Part shown: one piece after another, positions 19,373-27,269 of the stretch
How positions within the stretch are numbered: position 1 is the first letter of the stretch
Layout: each line of letters opens with the position of its first letter
Assembly: GCA_965224605.1 (NCBI GenBank)
Contig: CBDCZP010000005.1
Span: forward strand, 314,922-378,921
From: HyVt-477 sp965224605
GTDB taxonomy: Bacteria; Pseudomonadota; Gammaproteobacteria; Thiotrichales; Thiotrichaceae
Direction of reading: 5' to 3'
DNA: 64,000 nucleotides
Made by a program: the position numbers and the translations under genes
Notes under the pieces: generated by a model
The model's database searches: none
What the model was told of the DNA's origin: nothing
Seen by the model: only the letters and a program-made list of their open reading frames with translations

Positions 19373-20070
19373 TAATCATCACCTTCTACAGGTGCCGAAA
19401 AAGACTCATCACCCCGAATAACACGTGGCACAAGTACACGCGGCTCGATACTTACAGGCTCGTAAACCACACGCCCTTCTTCCTCGTCATAACGCATTTC
19501 AACATGACCTATTAAAGGAAAATCTTTTCGAAAAGGATGGCCTACAAAACCATAATCGGTGAGAATGCGGCGCAAGTCAGGATGTCCAGCAAACATAATG
19601 CCGTATAAATCAAACGCCTCACGCTCGAACCAGTTAGCTGACTTCCACACACCAACAACAGAATCCACAACGGGGAAATCGTTATCTTCACAGAAAACTT
19701 TTAAACGAATTCGATGATTGTTGACAACAGATAGTAAATGATAAACCACCGCAAAACGACTACCGTCAAAATCCACTTCTGCTACTTTTTCATCAAAGCT
19801 GAAACGTTCTGCACCCGTAGGTTGAACACCTCGGCTAAAACCAGAGCCATCCGTTTCCCACTCCGCTTGACCAAATGCTAGATAATCCACACCACAAACA
19901 TCAACAAGTTCATCGAACGCGGTTTTATTATCATTTATCAGGAAGAAAGCTGTTTCCATTAAATGGACTGCTTTAACTTCTATGGTGAGTTCACCGTATT
20001 CGATTTTTGAATCGACCAGCTTGTCATCCAGCTTTTCAGAGATATGCGTTAATAACTGTTCCAAGATCAC
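19372..20070 (-). CDS. nuoC: NADH-quinone oxidoreductase subunit C
   Basis: This is the 30-kDa peripheral subunit of complex I. Its 232 residues end with the family signature WFEREAFDLYGIMFAGHPDLRRIL and PFRKDFPLIGHVEMRYD. It overlaps nuoB by an ATGA and nuoD by a TAATG. The C-terminal acidic segment after EPVSIEPRVLVPRV is usual in gammaproteobacteria. Confidence 0.96.
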   Translation of the reverse strand: MILEQLLTHISEKLDDKLVDSKIEYGELTIEVKAVHLMETAFFLINDNKTAFDELVDVCGVDYLAFGQAEWETDGSGFSRGVQPTGAERFSFDEKVAEVDFDGSRFAVVYHLLSVVNNHRIRLKVFCEDNDFPVVDSVVGVWKSANWFEREAFDLYGIMFAGHPDLRRILTDYGFVGHPFRKDFPLIGHVEMRYDEEEGRVVYEPVSIEPRVLVPRVIRGDESFSAPVEGDD

Positions 20071-20549
20071 ACCTTCCGTGCAATCGTGCTGGTGTTGCGA
20101 ATTTTATTCTGCAACTGGATAATTCCATACATCAAGGCTTCAGCAGTAGGTGGACAACCCGGCACATAAATATCTACAGGAATAATACGATCACAACCAC
20201 GCACAACCGCATAAGAATAATGATAATAGCCACCACCATTCGCACAAGAACCCATTGAGATCACCCAGCGAGGCTCTGCCATCTGGTCATACACCTTGCG
20301 TAGAGCAGGTGCCATTTTGTTAGTTAATGTCCCAGCCACAATCATTACATCTGACTGTCTCGGGCTGGGTCTAAACACAATACCAAAGCGATCAAGATCA
20401 TAACGTGAAGCACCCGCTTGCATCATCTCCACCGCACAACATGCCAAACCAAAGGTAACAGGCCACAACGACCCTGTTCTTGCCCAGTTAATTAGCTTGT
20501 CCGCTGAAGTAGTAACAAAACCTTCTTTTAGAACGCCTTCTATACCCAT
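20067..20549 (-). CDS. nuoB: NADH-quinone oxidoreductase subunit B
   Basis: This is the PSST subunit holding cluster N2, the last iron-sulfur centre before quinone. The 160 residues contain the tandem cysteines in ACCAVEMM, plus GSCANGGGYYHYSYAV and YVPGCPPTAEAL, which together give the four cluster ligands. It follows nuoA by 19 bp. Confidence 0.97.
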   Translation of the reverse strand: MGIEGVLKEGFVTTSADKLINWARTGSLWPVTFGLACCAVEMMQAGASRYDLDRFGIVFRPSPRQSDVMIVAGTLTNKMAPALRKVYDQMAEPRWVISMGSCANGGGYYHYSYAVVRGCDRIIPVDIYVPGCPPTAEALMYGIIQLQNKIRNTSTIARKV

Positions 20550-20568
20550 GGCATTTCTCCCATTTTAG

Positions 20569-20925
20569 CTACTCCCATTCTAGAGCTCCTTGCTTCCACT
20601 CATAGATGAAGCCAACAATAAGGATTAGCAGGAAAATGCCCATGGATACCAGACCAAACATACCTATCTTGTCGAGCACCACAGCCCACGGAAACAAAAA
20701 CGCAATCTCCAGATCAAAAATGATAAATAGAATGGCAACTAGATAATAACGAACATCGAATTTGATACGTGCATCTTCGAAGGCATCGAAGCCGCACTCA
20801 AAAGGAGAATCTTTTTCAGGATCAGGTTTTCTTGGGCCCATGAGCAAGCCTAGTCCTAATAGAACAATCGACAAGCCGATGCCAACAACCAAAAACACAA
20901 GAATTGGTAAGTACGCCTCTACCAT
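20569..20925 (-). CDS. nuoA: NADH-quinone oxidoreductase subunit A
   Basis: This is the first gene of the nuo operon, a three-helix membrane subunit of complex I. The 118 residues contain the conserved loop PFECGFDAFEDARIKFDVRYY, which gates the quinone channel, and the FDLEIAFLFPWAV helix. The ATG at 20925 is preceded by an AGGAG site. In a sulfide oxidiser the complex probably also runs in reverse to make NADH from quinol, but that is an inference. Confidence 0.96.
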   Translation of the reverse strand: MVEAYLPILVFLVVGIGLSIVLLGLGLLMGPRKPDPEKDSPFECGFDAFEDARIKFDVRYYLVAILFIIFDLEIAFLFPWAVVLDKIGMFGLVSMGIFLLILIVGFIYEWKQGALEWE

Positions 20926-21292
20926 TTTATCTCCTAACTCCTCCTCTTATTTAGTGCAAGCATTGGGGATGTGCACTAAAGCAAAGCAGAATATACACAA
21001 CAGGGCATAGCGGCTCAAGCCAAGGCAGTAAAATAAATGAATTGACAAACAGCAGGATTTAAATTTACTTATGAATCTAAATAGATTTAATTTATGAATA
21101 TTAGTATTAACATAATCTAATACACTCGCTATGAAAGGATTAATTAACCATAACTATAAGCTACACGTATCAAATGACAAATCAGGGATATTTAAAGCTG
21201 TATCTTTTTTAAACAAAAATTAATTTCAAATAATCCCTGTGAAATACACTTTTTTTGGCTGGAATATCCAGAACAAAATAAGTCACAAACAC
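20926..21292 (-). promoter_or_regulatory. nuo operon leader region with a small inverted repeat
   Basis: These roughly 370 bp between the tRNA terminator and nuoA hold no gene I can support. They are AT-rich and presumably contain the nuo promoter. One feature stands out: an inverted repeat TTTAGTGCA (20950-20958) and TGCACTAAA (20972-20980) with a 13-base spacer, 25 bp before nuoA. It could form a leader hairpin or be an operator. No regulator can be named from it. Confidence 0.4.
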
Positions 21293-21317
21293 AAAAAAGC
21301 CCGTTGTTATACGGGCT
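21293..21317 (-). terminator. Rho-independent terminator after tRNA-Leu
   Basis: On the minus strand the stem AGCCCGT/ACGGGCT (21298-21304 and 21311-21317) is followed by a run of five to six T. It closes the tpiA-secG-tRNA-Leu transcript and separates it from nuoA. Confidence 0.88.
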
Positions 21318-21350
21318 ATAGACTATCTAGAACCTTCCTAGACTAATATT

Positions 21351-21435
21351 TGGTGCCGACGGCCGGAGTCGAACCGGCACTGCTTGCGCAACACGCCCCT
21401 CAAGCGTGCGTGTCTACCAATTTCACCACGTCGGC
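21351..21435 (-). tRNA. tRNA-Leu (anticodon GAG)
   Basis: The minus-strand sequence folds as an 85-base class II tRNA with an acceptor stem GCCGACG paired to CGTCGGC, an encoded CCA end, a GGTTCGACTCC T-loop and a long variable arm. The anticodon loop CTTGAGG places GAG as the anticodon, reading CUC/CUU leucine codons. It lies eight bases after secG. A tRNA-Leu after secG is a familiar arrangement in gammaproteobacteria. Confidence 0.97.
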
Positions 21436-21443
21436 TGATCTAG

Positions 21444-21995
21444 CTACTCTTTTGCTGATTCGGTTTCTTTACTAGCTTTTTCTTCTTTTACTGGCGCATC
21501 AGGCACATCGTCAGCCATAGAGCCTGTAGCTTCAGCAGTTGGCACATCATCTGTGGCACTCTCTGTGGGCGCAGCACTCTCAGCTTCAGGTACGTCACTT
21601 ACGTCACTCTCTGTACTTTCCATAGAGGGCGAAGCAGACTCAGGCGCATCAGGTACATCACCAGGAGCCGTATCGACAACAGGCGCTGCGGTCTTTTCAA
21701 CAGACAAAACAGAATCTACAATACTGTCAGAAGTAGCCGTATCACCACGATGACTAACCAACCAGGCTAACGCCATTGAGTTAACAAAGAAGGCAAATGC
21801 AAGAACGGCCGTTGTACGGCTGAGGAAATTTCCAGCACCACGCGCACCGAAGACAGAGCCAGAAGCCGCACCGCCAGCAGAACCGCCGCCACCAAAAGCA
21901 GCACCCGCATCAGCGCCTTTACCATGTTGCATGAGAACTAGCCCAATAATGCCAATGGCTACTAGAATCTGGATTATTAAAAGTATGTTATACAT
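21444..21995 (-). CDS. secG: Protein-export membrane protein SecG with long acidic tail
   Basis: This is the small membrane subunit of the SecYEG translocon. The first about 75 residues are the SecG domain: helix 1 (ILLIIQILVAIGIIGLVLMQ), the HGKGADAGAAFGGG linker, then FGARGAGNFLSRTTAVLAFAFFV and helix 2. The remaining about 100 residues are a low-complexity tail rich in aspartate, serine, alanine and proline with repeated DVPDAPESA-like phrases. Total length 183 is well above the roughly 110 of Escherichia coli SecG. The role of the tail is unknown. Confidence 0.93.
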   Translation of the reverse strand: MYNILLIIQILVAIGIIGLVLMQHGKGADAGAAFGGGGSAGGAASGSVFGARGAGNFLSRTTAVLAFAFFVNSMALAWLVSHRGDTATSDSIVDSVLSVEKTAAPVVDTAPGDVPDAPESASPSMESTESDVSDVPEAESAAPTESATDDVPTAEATGSMADDVPDAPVKEEKASKETESAKE

Positions 21996-22020
21996 AATCT
22001 CTACTACTTATTCTTAATTG

Positions 22021-22767
22021 TTATGCGGTACAGATTGCCAGGAATGCTTCAGATGTTAACGAAGCACCACCAATCAACCCACCATCTATATCTTCCATAG
22101 CGAATAGTTCAGCAGCGTTTCCGCCATTGACACTACCACCATATAATATTTGTACTTTCGCAGCTACGCCAGCATTCAGGCCAGCAATCTTGCTACGAAT
22201 AAAGGCATGAACATCTTGTGCCTGTTGTGGAGAAGCCGTAACACCTGTACCTATCGCCCAAACAGGCTCATAAGCAATAACAGCATCAGCTAAAGCTTCA
22301 ACACCTTCCAACTCAATAACTGCATCAAGCTGTCTGGCTACTACCTTTTCAGTATCACCGCTTTCACGCTCTTCAAGCAACTCACCGACACACAAGATAG
22401 GTGTTAAACCTTCTTTTCGAGTCGCTGCAAATTTTGTTGCTGTATCTGCATCCTGCTCGCCATAAATACTACGACGCTCAGAGTGACCAACAATAACATA
22501 CTGACAACCAACGTCTTTAAGCATAGCTGCTGATACTTCACCCGTATAAGCACCTGTTTCCTGATCAGCAACGTCTTGAGCACCTAGCCCAACATCACTA
22601 CCCGCCAATAAATCAGCTACCATCGGAATGTAAACATAAGGAGGACATACAGCAACCGCTGTTCCATCTACATCAGACATCCCATCAGTGATACCTTTAA
22701 CAAGTGTTTGAATACTCTCTTTAGAACCATTCAGCTTCCAGTTTCCAGCTACTAATGTTTGACGCAT
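22021..22767 (-). CDS. tpiA: Triosephosphate isomerase
   Basis: This enzyme interconverts dihydroxyacetone phosphate and glyceraldehyde 3-phosphate in glycolysis and in the Calvin cycle that this organism runs. The 248-residue TIM barrel shows the N-terminal lysine (AGNWKLNG), the catalytic histidine in VGHSERR, the catalytic glutamate in AYEPVWAIGTG, and the phosphate-binding loop ILYGGSVNGGN. It is the first gene of the tpiA-secG-tRNA unit, with 25 bp to secG. Confidence 0.97.
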   Translation of the reverse strand: MRQTLVAGNWKLNGSKESIQTLVKGITDGMSDVDGTAVAVCPPYVYIPMVADLLAGSDVGLGAQDVADQETGAYTGEVSAAMLKDVGCQYVIVGHSERRSIYGEQDADTATKFAATRKEGLTPILCVGELLEERESGDTEKVVARQLDAVIELEGVEALADAVIAYEPVWAIGTGVTASPQQAQDVHAFIRSKIAGLNAGVAAKVQILYGGSVNGGNAAELFAMEDIDGGLIGGASLTSEAFLAICTA

Positions 22768-22981
22768 AGGATATCCCCTTTATTAATTAATACATTTAGG
22801 ATTGTATTTAAAGCGCGCAAGAGTACCGTTCCAGCCCTTAAATTGCAATTCTTTTTAACAAGGACAGACAAGGTAGATTGACCCGTAAAGATAAAAACAC
22901 CACTATCAAAGCACAGAAAGCTCTACTATCATCTCAACAATCATCCATTGATTACCAACCCCTCACTACAAAGGCATTCAC

Positions 22982-23464
22982 ATGTCCCCGCTCACCGTTA
23001 AAGAACTCCTACAAAACCTACCTCAACAAGGACAAGTAGACTGGATCGGATTACGACCAGCCAGACGTGCAAACATCCTCCAAGTTAACGAAGTAGAAGC
23101 ACTAACCGCATCAGGGCTAAAGGGTGATCGTTATGCAGGAAGCTCAGGAAAACGCCAAGTCACTTTAATCCAAACCGAACACCTACCCGTCATCGCTTCA
23201 CTACTGGGAAGACCCTCCGTCGAACCCGAACTGCTTAGACGCAACCTTTGCGTGAGCGGCATCAACCTGCTCGCACTAAAAGATAAAACCTTTCAAATAG
23301 GTGAAGCTGTGTTGGAATTTACCGGTTTATGCCACCCCTGCTCGTTTATGGAAGAGACTTTCGGAGCTGGAGGATACAACGCCATACGTGGACATGGCGG
23401 AATCAATGCAAGAGTTGTTCAATCAGGCATTATAAAAATACATGACACAATCTTTGTTATATAA
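22982..23464 (+). CDS. MOSC domain protein
   Basis: This 160-residue protein consists of one MOSC domain, the beta-barrel found at the C-terminus of molybdenum cofactor sulfurases and in YiiM-type proteins that handle sulfur or reduce N-hydroxylated compounds. Visible hallmarks are the early GLKGDRYAG, a central RRNLCVSGINL, and the conserved cysteine in GLCHPCSFME, the presumed sulfur or molybdenum-cofactor ligand. It stands alone with a palindromic repeat after it. No molybdoenzyme gene is nearby, so the substrate cannot be named. Confidence 0.82.
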   Translation: MSPLTVKELLQNLPQQGQVDWIGLRPARRANILQVNEVEALTASGLKGDRYAGSSGKRQVTLIQTEHLPVIASLLGRPSVEPELLRRNLCVSGINLLALKDKTFQIGEAVLEFTGLCHPCSFMEETFGAGGYNAIRGHGGINARVVQSGIIKIHDTIFVI

Positions 23465-23476
23465 ATAGTTAGCTAG

Positions 23477-23551
23477 GTAGCCTGCGTTGACGAAGGAAAC
23501 GCGGGAATACGGCATCAAACTACCCGCGTTTCGTGCCTCAACGCAGGCTAC
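23477..23551. repeat. 75-bp imperfect palindromic repeat element
   Basis: The outer arms GTAGCCTGCGTTGA (23477-23490) and its exact complement (23538-23551) are continued by a second paired block, GAAACGCGGG against CCCGCGTTTC, separated by small mismatches and a 17-base loop. It sits between two genes and codes for nothing. The form resembles short interspersed palindromic or MITE-like elements that are dispersed in many bacterial genomes. A weaker relative may exist near 47476-47503. Confidence 0.7.
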
Positions 23552-23674
23552 TAAAATTATGCTACAAATCTGCACAAACTTTCCACATTAGTCGCCTCTT
23601 TCCTGCAAATCCTTCTTCTATCCTTGCATTAGCACAACGCAAAAATATCTAAGAAAACAAGCCAAGGAATACTA

Positions 23675-25120
23675 ATGCACGTAAAAATGATTCTACCCTC
23701 ATTGCAGGAAGCAGGCTCTCCCGAGTGGCGACCTATTAAATACTCCCTTTTTCCTCCATTAGGATTAGCCACACTCGCTGCATATCTTGACCCAGATGAC
23801 ACGGTAGACCTTGTTGATCAACATGTAGAAACACTGGATTGGAACGACGAACCTGATCTAGTCATTATTCAGGTTTATATCACCAGCGCCTCACGTGCTT
23901 ATCGCATTGCTGATCATTATCGCGCCAAAGGATGTCATGTTTGCCTAGGGGGCTTACATGTCACCTCATTGCCCAAAGAGGCAAGCCCGCATGCTGATTC
24001 CATCTTCCTGGGGCCAGGCGAAGAAACCTTCCCACAATTTCTGGCTGATTTTCGAATGGGGGTTCCACAGTCACGTTATGAATCATCAATCCGGACATTG
24101 GAAAACTTGCCTCCCATTCGCCGCGACCTGATTAAACGAGACAAATACCTTGTACCAAATTCAATCGTGGTGACTCGCGGCTGCCCTTATCACTGCACAT
24201 TTTGCTACAAAGATGCCTTCTTTCAAGGCGGCAAATCTTTTTACACCCAAAGAGTGGATGACGCACTGGAAGAGATCGAACGTCTACCCGGCAAGCACCT
24301 ATATTTCCTAGATGACCATTTACTTGGTGACCCCCGTTTTGCACGCGGCTTATTTGACGGCATGCAAGGTATGGGACGGTTATTTCAAGGAGCATCAACC
24401 ATCAATGCTATTTTAAAAGGTGACTTGATTGAACATGCCGCAAAAGCCGGATTGCGCAGTATCTTTATCGGCTTTGAATCGCTAGGCGATAGCACCCTGG
24501 CATTTTCCAATAAGAAGCAAAACATGGGGCGTGATTACAATAGAGCCATCCGCAGACTGGATGATCTGGGTATCAAAATCAATGGCAGTTTTGTTTTTGG
24601 GCTGGATGGCGACGACCCTGATGTCTTTCAACGGACGGTGGATTGGGCAGTATCCAGCGGCATTACAACATCTACCTTTCATATAGCAACACCCTATCCC
24701 GGCACAGAGTATTATCGCCAAATGCAAACAGCCGGACGCATTATGCATAGCGACTGGAATTTATACGACACCCGCCACGTGGTCTTCCAACCTAAAGACA
24801 TGACGGCTGAGCAACTCAAAAATGGCTACGAACACGCCTACCAAGCATTCTATTCCTGGTCGAACATTTACCGCGCCAGCCAACAGCACAACAGCCTCAA
24901 CCAACAATTCCGTCATTTTGCCTACAGCGCAGGCTGGAAAAAGGCAGAACCCCTGTGGAACTGGGTCACTCAGGCAGGTCTGCTAGGACAGATGCGCAAA
25001 ATACTAGAGTTCACACTGGACGGACAAAATTGCAACCCGACAGCACAGCGAATAACACACACAACAACACCCCAAACAACACCCAAGGAGAATAAATATG
25101 TTATGGAAAAGAGTCTTTGA
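23675..25120 (+). CDS. B12-binding-domain radical SAM protein
   Basis: This 481-residue protein combines an N-terminal cobalamin-binding-like fold (about residues 1-135, with FPPLGLATLAAYL and the CLGGLHVTSLP region) with a radical SAM domain. The cluster motif RGCPYHCTFCY gives CxxxCxxC at about residue 170. Class B members methylate or rearrange unreactive carbons, but the substrate here is unknown. The last 23 bases overlap the sugar transferase gene, so the two are very probably co-transcribed and linked in a surface-glycan or lipid-linked pathway. The C-terminal 30 residues are threonine/asparagine-rich and look nonconserved. Confidence 0.82.
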   Translation: MHVKMILPSLQEAGSPEWRPIKYSLFPPLGLATLAAYLDPDDTVDLVDQHVETLDWNDEPDLVIIQVYITSASRAYRIADHYRAKGCHVCLGGLHVTSLPKEASPHADSIFLGPGEETFPQFLADFRMGVPQSRYESSIRTLENLPPIRRDLIKRDKYLVPNSIVVTRGCPYHCTFCYKDAFFQGGKSFYTQRVDDALEEIERLPGKHLYFLDDHLLGDPRFARGLFDGMQGMGRLFQGASTINAILKGDLIEHAAKAGLRSIFIGFESLGDSTLAFSNKKQNMGRDYNRAIRRLDDLGIKINGSFVFGLDGDDPDVFQRTVDWAVSSGITTSTFHIATPYPGTEYYRQMQTAGRIMHSDWNLYDTRHVVFQPKDMTAEQLKNGYEHAYQAFYSWSNIYRASQQHNSLNQQFRHFAYSAGWKKAEPLWNWVTQAGLLGQMRKILEFTLDGQNCNPTAQRITHTTTPQTTPKENKYVMEKSL

Positions 25121-25649
25121 CTGGATAGCCGCAATTACTGGACTAATATTGCTAAGTGGTGTGTTCGCCGGAATAGCACTCTATATTTTGATCATGGATG
25201 GCAAGCCCATTCTGTTTCGGCAACAACGGGTAGGACAGGGAAAGCTACCCTTCTTTGTCTATAAATTTCGTACCATGCAAGATGGAAAAATAACCCGCAG
25301 CGGGTATTTCTTACGACAAACAGGGTTAGATGAATTAGCGCAGATTATTAATATCTTGCGTGGCGAAATGAGCCTAGTTGGCCCACGACCATTAACTGTC
25401 TATGACGTACAACGGCTAGGCTGGGATGACAAGCGTTATAGTATACGCTGGTTACTGAAACCGGGTATCACAGGATTAGCACAATTGTACAGTGGACAAG
25501 GCGCTGAGATATCCTGGTCAATGGATAAGAAATACATCCAGCAACTGTCGTTATGGATGGATATACAGATAGTCTTACTATCGTTTGCGGTGAACCTCTT
25601 TGGCAAACGGCGAGTTCGAAAGTTTTTGTTCAATCAAAAAGCTACCTGA
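25098..25649 (+). CDS. Bacterial sugar-1-phosphate transferase (PglC/WcaJ-like)
   Basis: This monotopic phosphoglycosyl transferase joins a sugar-1-phosphate from a nucleotide sugar to undecaprenyl phosphate, the first step of many polysaccharide pathways. The 183 residues begin with a membrane helix (WIAAITGLILLSGVF). They show RQQRVGQGKLPFFVYKFRTM, the catalytic pair in LDELAQIINILRGEMSLVGPRP, and the later PGITGLAQ. It belongs to the short PglC-like class without the extra membrane helices of WcaJ. No glycosyltransferases follow it here, which is unusual for such a gene. Confidence 0.9.
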   Translation: MLWKRVFDWIAAITGLILLSGVFAGIALYILIMDGKPILFRQQRVGQGKLPFFVYKFRTMQDGKITRSGYFLRQTGLDELAQIINILRGEMSLVGPRPLTVYDVQRLGWDDKRYSIRWLLKPGITGLAQLYSGQGAEISWSMDKKYIQQLSLWMDIQIVLLSFAVNLFGKRRVRKFLFNQKAT

Positions 25650-25696
25650 TCAACCCCCTAACTCTCCGCTAGTCACAAAATCAATTCAACCCCATA

Positions 25697-25735
25697 AAGA
25701 AGGCAGGGGGTTCAAAACCGCCTGCCTCTTTATTT
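25697..25735. terminator. Bidirectional terminator between sugar transferase and csp
   Basis: A 12-bp stem with a single mismatch (25701-25712 against 25716-25727; core AGGCAGG/CCTGCCT) is bordered by A-rich and T-rich flanks. It lies between convergent genes and can serve both, although the T tract is short. Confidence 0.7.
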
Positions 25736-25749
25736 GCTTTGTTGTTTTG

Positions 25750-25956
25750 TTACTGTGGTACAACCTTATTTGCACATGGGCCTTTCTGGCCTTGGCCTAC
25801 TTCGAATTCTACTTCCTGACCATCATTAAGAGTGGCGTAATCGTCACCACTTTGAATTTCTGAATGATGAACAAATAAATCTTTGCTGCCATCTTCTGGA
25901 GTAATAAAGCCAAAACCTTTAGCTGCATCAAACCACTTTACTGTACCTTTACTCAT
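25750..25956 (-). CDS. Cold-shock family protein
   Basis: This is a 68-residue single cold-shock domain that binds single-stranded RNA or DNA and melts mRNA structures. Both RNA-binding motifs are present: KGFGFITPE (RNP1) and DLFVHHSEIQ (RNP2). It begins with the standard SKGTVKWFD. Whether it is cold-inducible or constitutive cannot be told from the protein. The long upstream gap containing a hairpin is compatible with a structured cold-shock leader. Confidence 0.95.
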   Translation of the reverse strand: MSKGTVKWFDAAKGFGFITPEDGSKDLFVHHSEIQSGDDYATLNDGQEVEFEVGQGQKGPCANKVVPQ

Positions 25957-25997
25957 AATACTTTCTCAAAAAATAATGGGTGAATTAATTTAAATTC

Positions 25998-26029
25998 AAC
26001 ACATTCGAATTCACCCAACCGAATATGTT
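25998..26029 (-). promoter_or_regulatory. Candidate hairpin in the csp mRNA leader
   Basis: On the minus strand the arms AACATATTCG and CGAATGTGTT pair over ten bases with one G-T pair, around a 12-base loop, about 40 bases before the csp start. The surrounding gap 25957-26417 (461 bp) holds no gene I can support and is AT-rich. A structured leader is known for cold-shock genes, but assigning this hairpin to that role is inference. Confidence 0.35.
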
Positions 26030-26417
26030 AATAAAATTTTTATAAGACAACTAGCACGCATATTTAACTGAACGTCAATCGTACGTTGCTTCTTAGCGTC
26101 TTGTGGTGAACAACTTATGTACTTAAAATTGATTTAGTACTTCAGTTTTTACCAAAATTCCGCGTACCATAACATAATAAACAGGTAAATTTCTTCTTGA
26201 TTATTAAAAATAACCGATTTTTCTTTGCCATCTTTTAAATATGTCAGCATTCCTCGTTCTCAAATCCCTGCTGGGAACCCAGTACAAAATTTCATTCCAA
26301 CTATAACCTATGGGTAAATCTTAACAAAACAACTTAGCTTCTAGAAATGAGATTTGGGAACCAGAATAACTCGATAGATATTACCTTTTCTTTAATTACA
26401 CACCACATATAATACTC

Positions 26418-26909
26418 TTAAGGCTTGATATAAACATAACCTTGTTGCTGCAACTTGGCAAGTTCTGCCACACCACTTGGCACTATGTCGGCATCTTCAA
26501 CATCGTATAGATCATCTTTCAAATTGACTTTGCGACCTTTGACGGTGTTGTTGCACACATTGAACGAGACACCCTGATCTTTCAATCCATCAATTTTTGC
26601 AGCCATTTGATCATCTGCATTAGCATGTTTGAATTTTTTGACTTTATCTAGCGAGTCCGGATTCAGCAGTAATGCCAGTCCATTGCCATGCAGCACAACT
26701 TTGAGATCCAAGTTTTTGGCACCTACTGCGTTTATATGGTTCTGGATATTCCGTAATGCCCCTGCTTGTTTCTTGGGGTTGTCATAGTTGATGTGATAAA
26801 CCACTTTCTGTTTACCATAGCCTTTGTCTTCATCAGCATTCGTTACGTTTGTTACGCTACCGAGTATGAAGGCAAATGCGACCATAAGACTGACGATTGT
26901 TTTGTTCAT
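26418..26909 (-). CDS. Periplasmic DsrE-family protein
   Basis: This 163-residue protein has a signal peptide (hydrophobic residues 5-22, cleavage near NVTNADED) and a DsrE/DsrF-like fold. One conserved-position cysteine, C119 in VSFNVCNNT, corresponds to the sulfur-carrying or exposed cysteine of the family. The C-terminal VPSGVAELAKLQQQGYVYIKP matches the family end. Cytoplasmic DsrE proteins pass persulfides in sulfur oxidation. Exported single-domain versions such as this are common in sulfur oxidisers but uncharacterised. A shorter paralogue is encoded at 56250. Confidence 0.82.
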   Translation of the reverse strand: MNKTIVSLMVAFAFILGSVTNVTNADEDKGYGKQKVVYHINYDNPKKQAGALRNIQNHINAVGAKNLDLKVVLHGNGLALLLNPDSLDKVKKFKHANADDQMAAKIDGLKDQGVSFNVCNNTVKGRKVNLKDDLYDVEDADIVPSGVAELAKLQQQGYVYIKP

Positions 26910-27269
26910 GATTGACTCCTTTGGTTAACATGACATTAAAATACTCATCCTCTTTTTAGCTTGCTATTATTGGCTCATCACTATACTACTTAATATAGCT
27001 GCTTAGGCATCTGTCCCAAGTACGGCAAGCCTTTTAAGAGACTAATAAGTATTTATCTTCTCAATTAAGTGTAGACGGTATTCTTGATGTTTTTATTCCA
27101 AATATTTTTTAACTGGGTCTATTCCTCAATGGCAACTAGCTTGAACTCTACCCAATGAACTTCACCCAATCACGTGATTGTTCTATAAATAGTAACTCAA
27201 ACCCTCTACATACACATTTTCCATGTTAGACTCCGTGGTACTCAAAAGTATCCCTTTCTCGCGCACATA
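26910..27269. other. Intergenic gap, no feature recognised
   Basis: These 360 bp separate the divergent DsrE-like gene and the 864-residue gene. They are AT-rich and must contain both promoters. I see no open reading frame with a ribosome site, no RNA gene and no clear palindrome. Confidence 0.4.
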
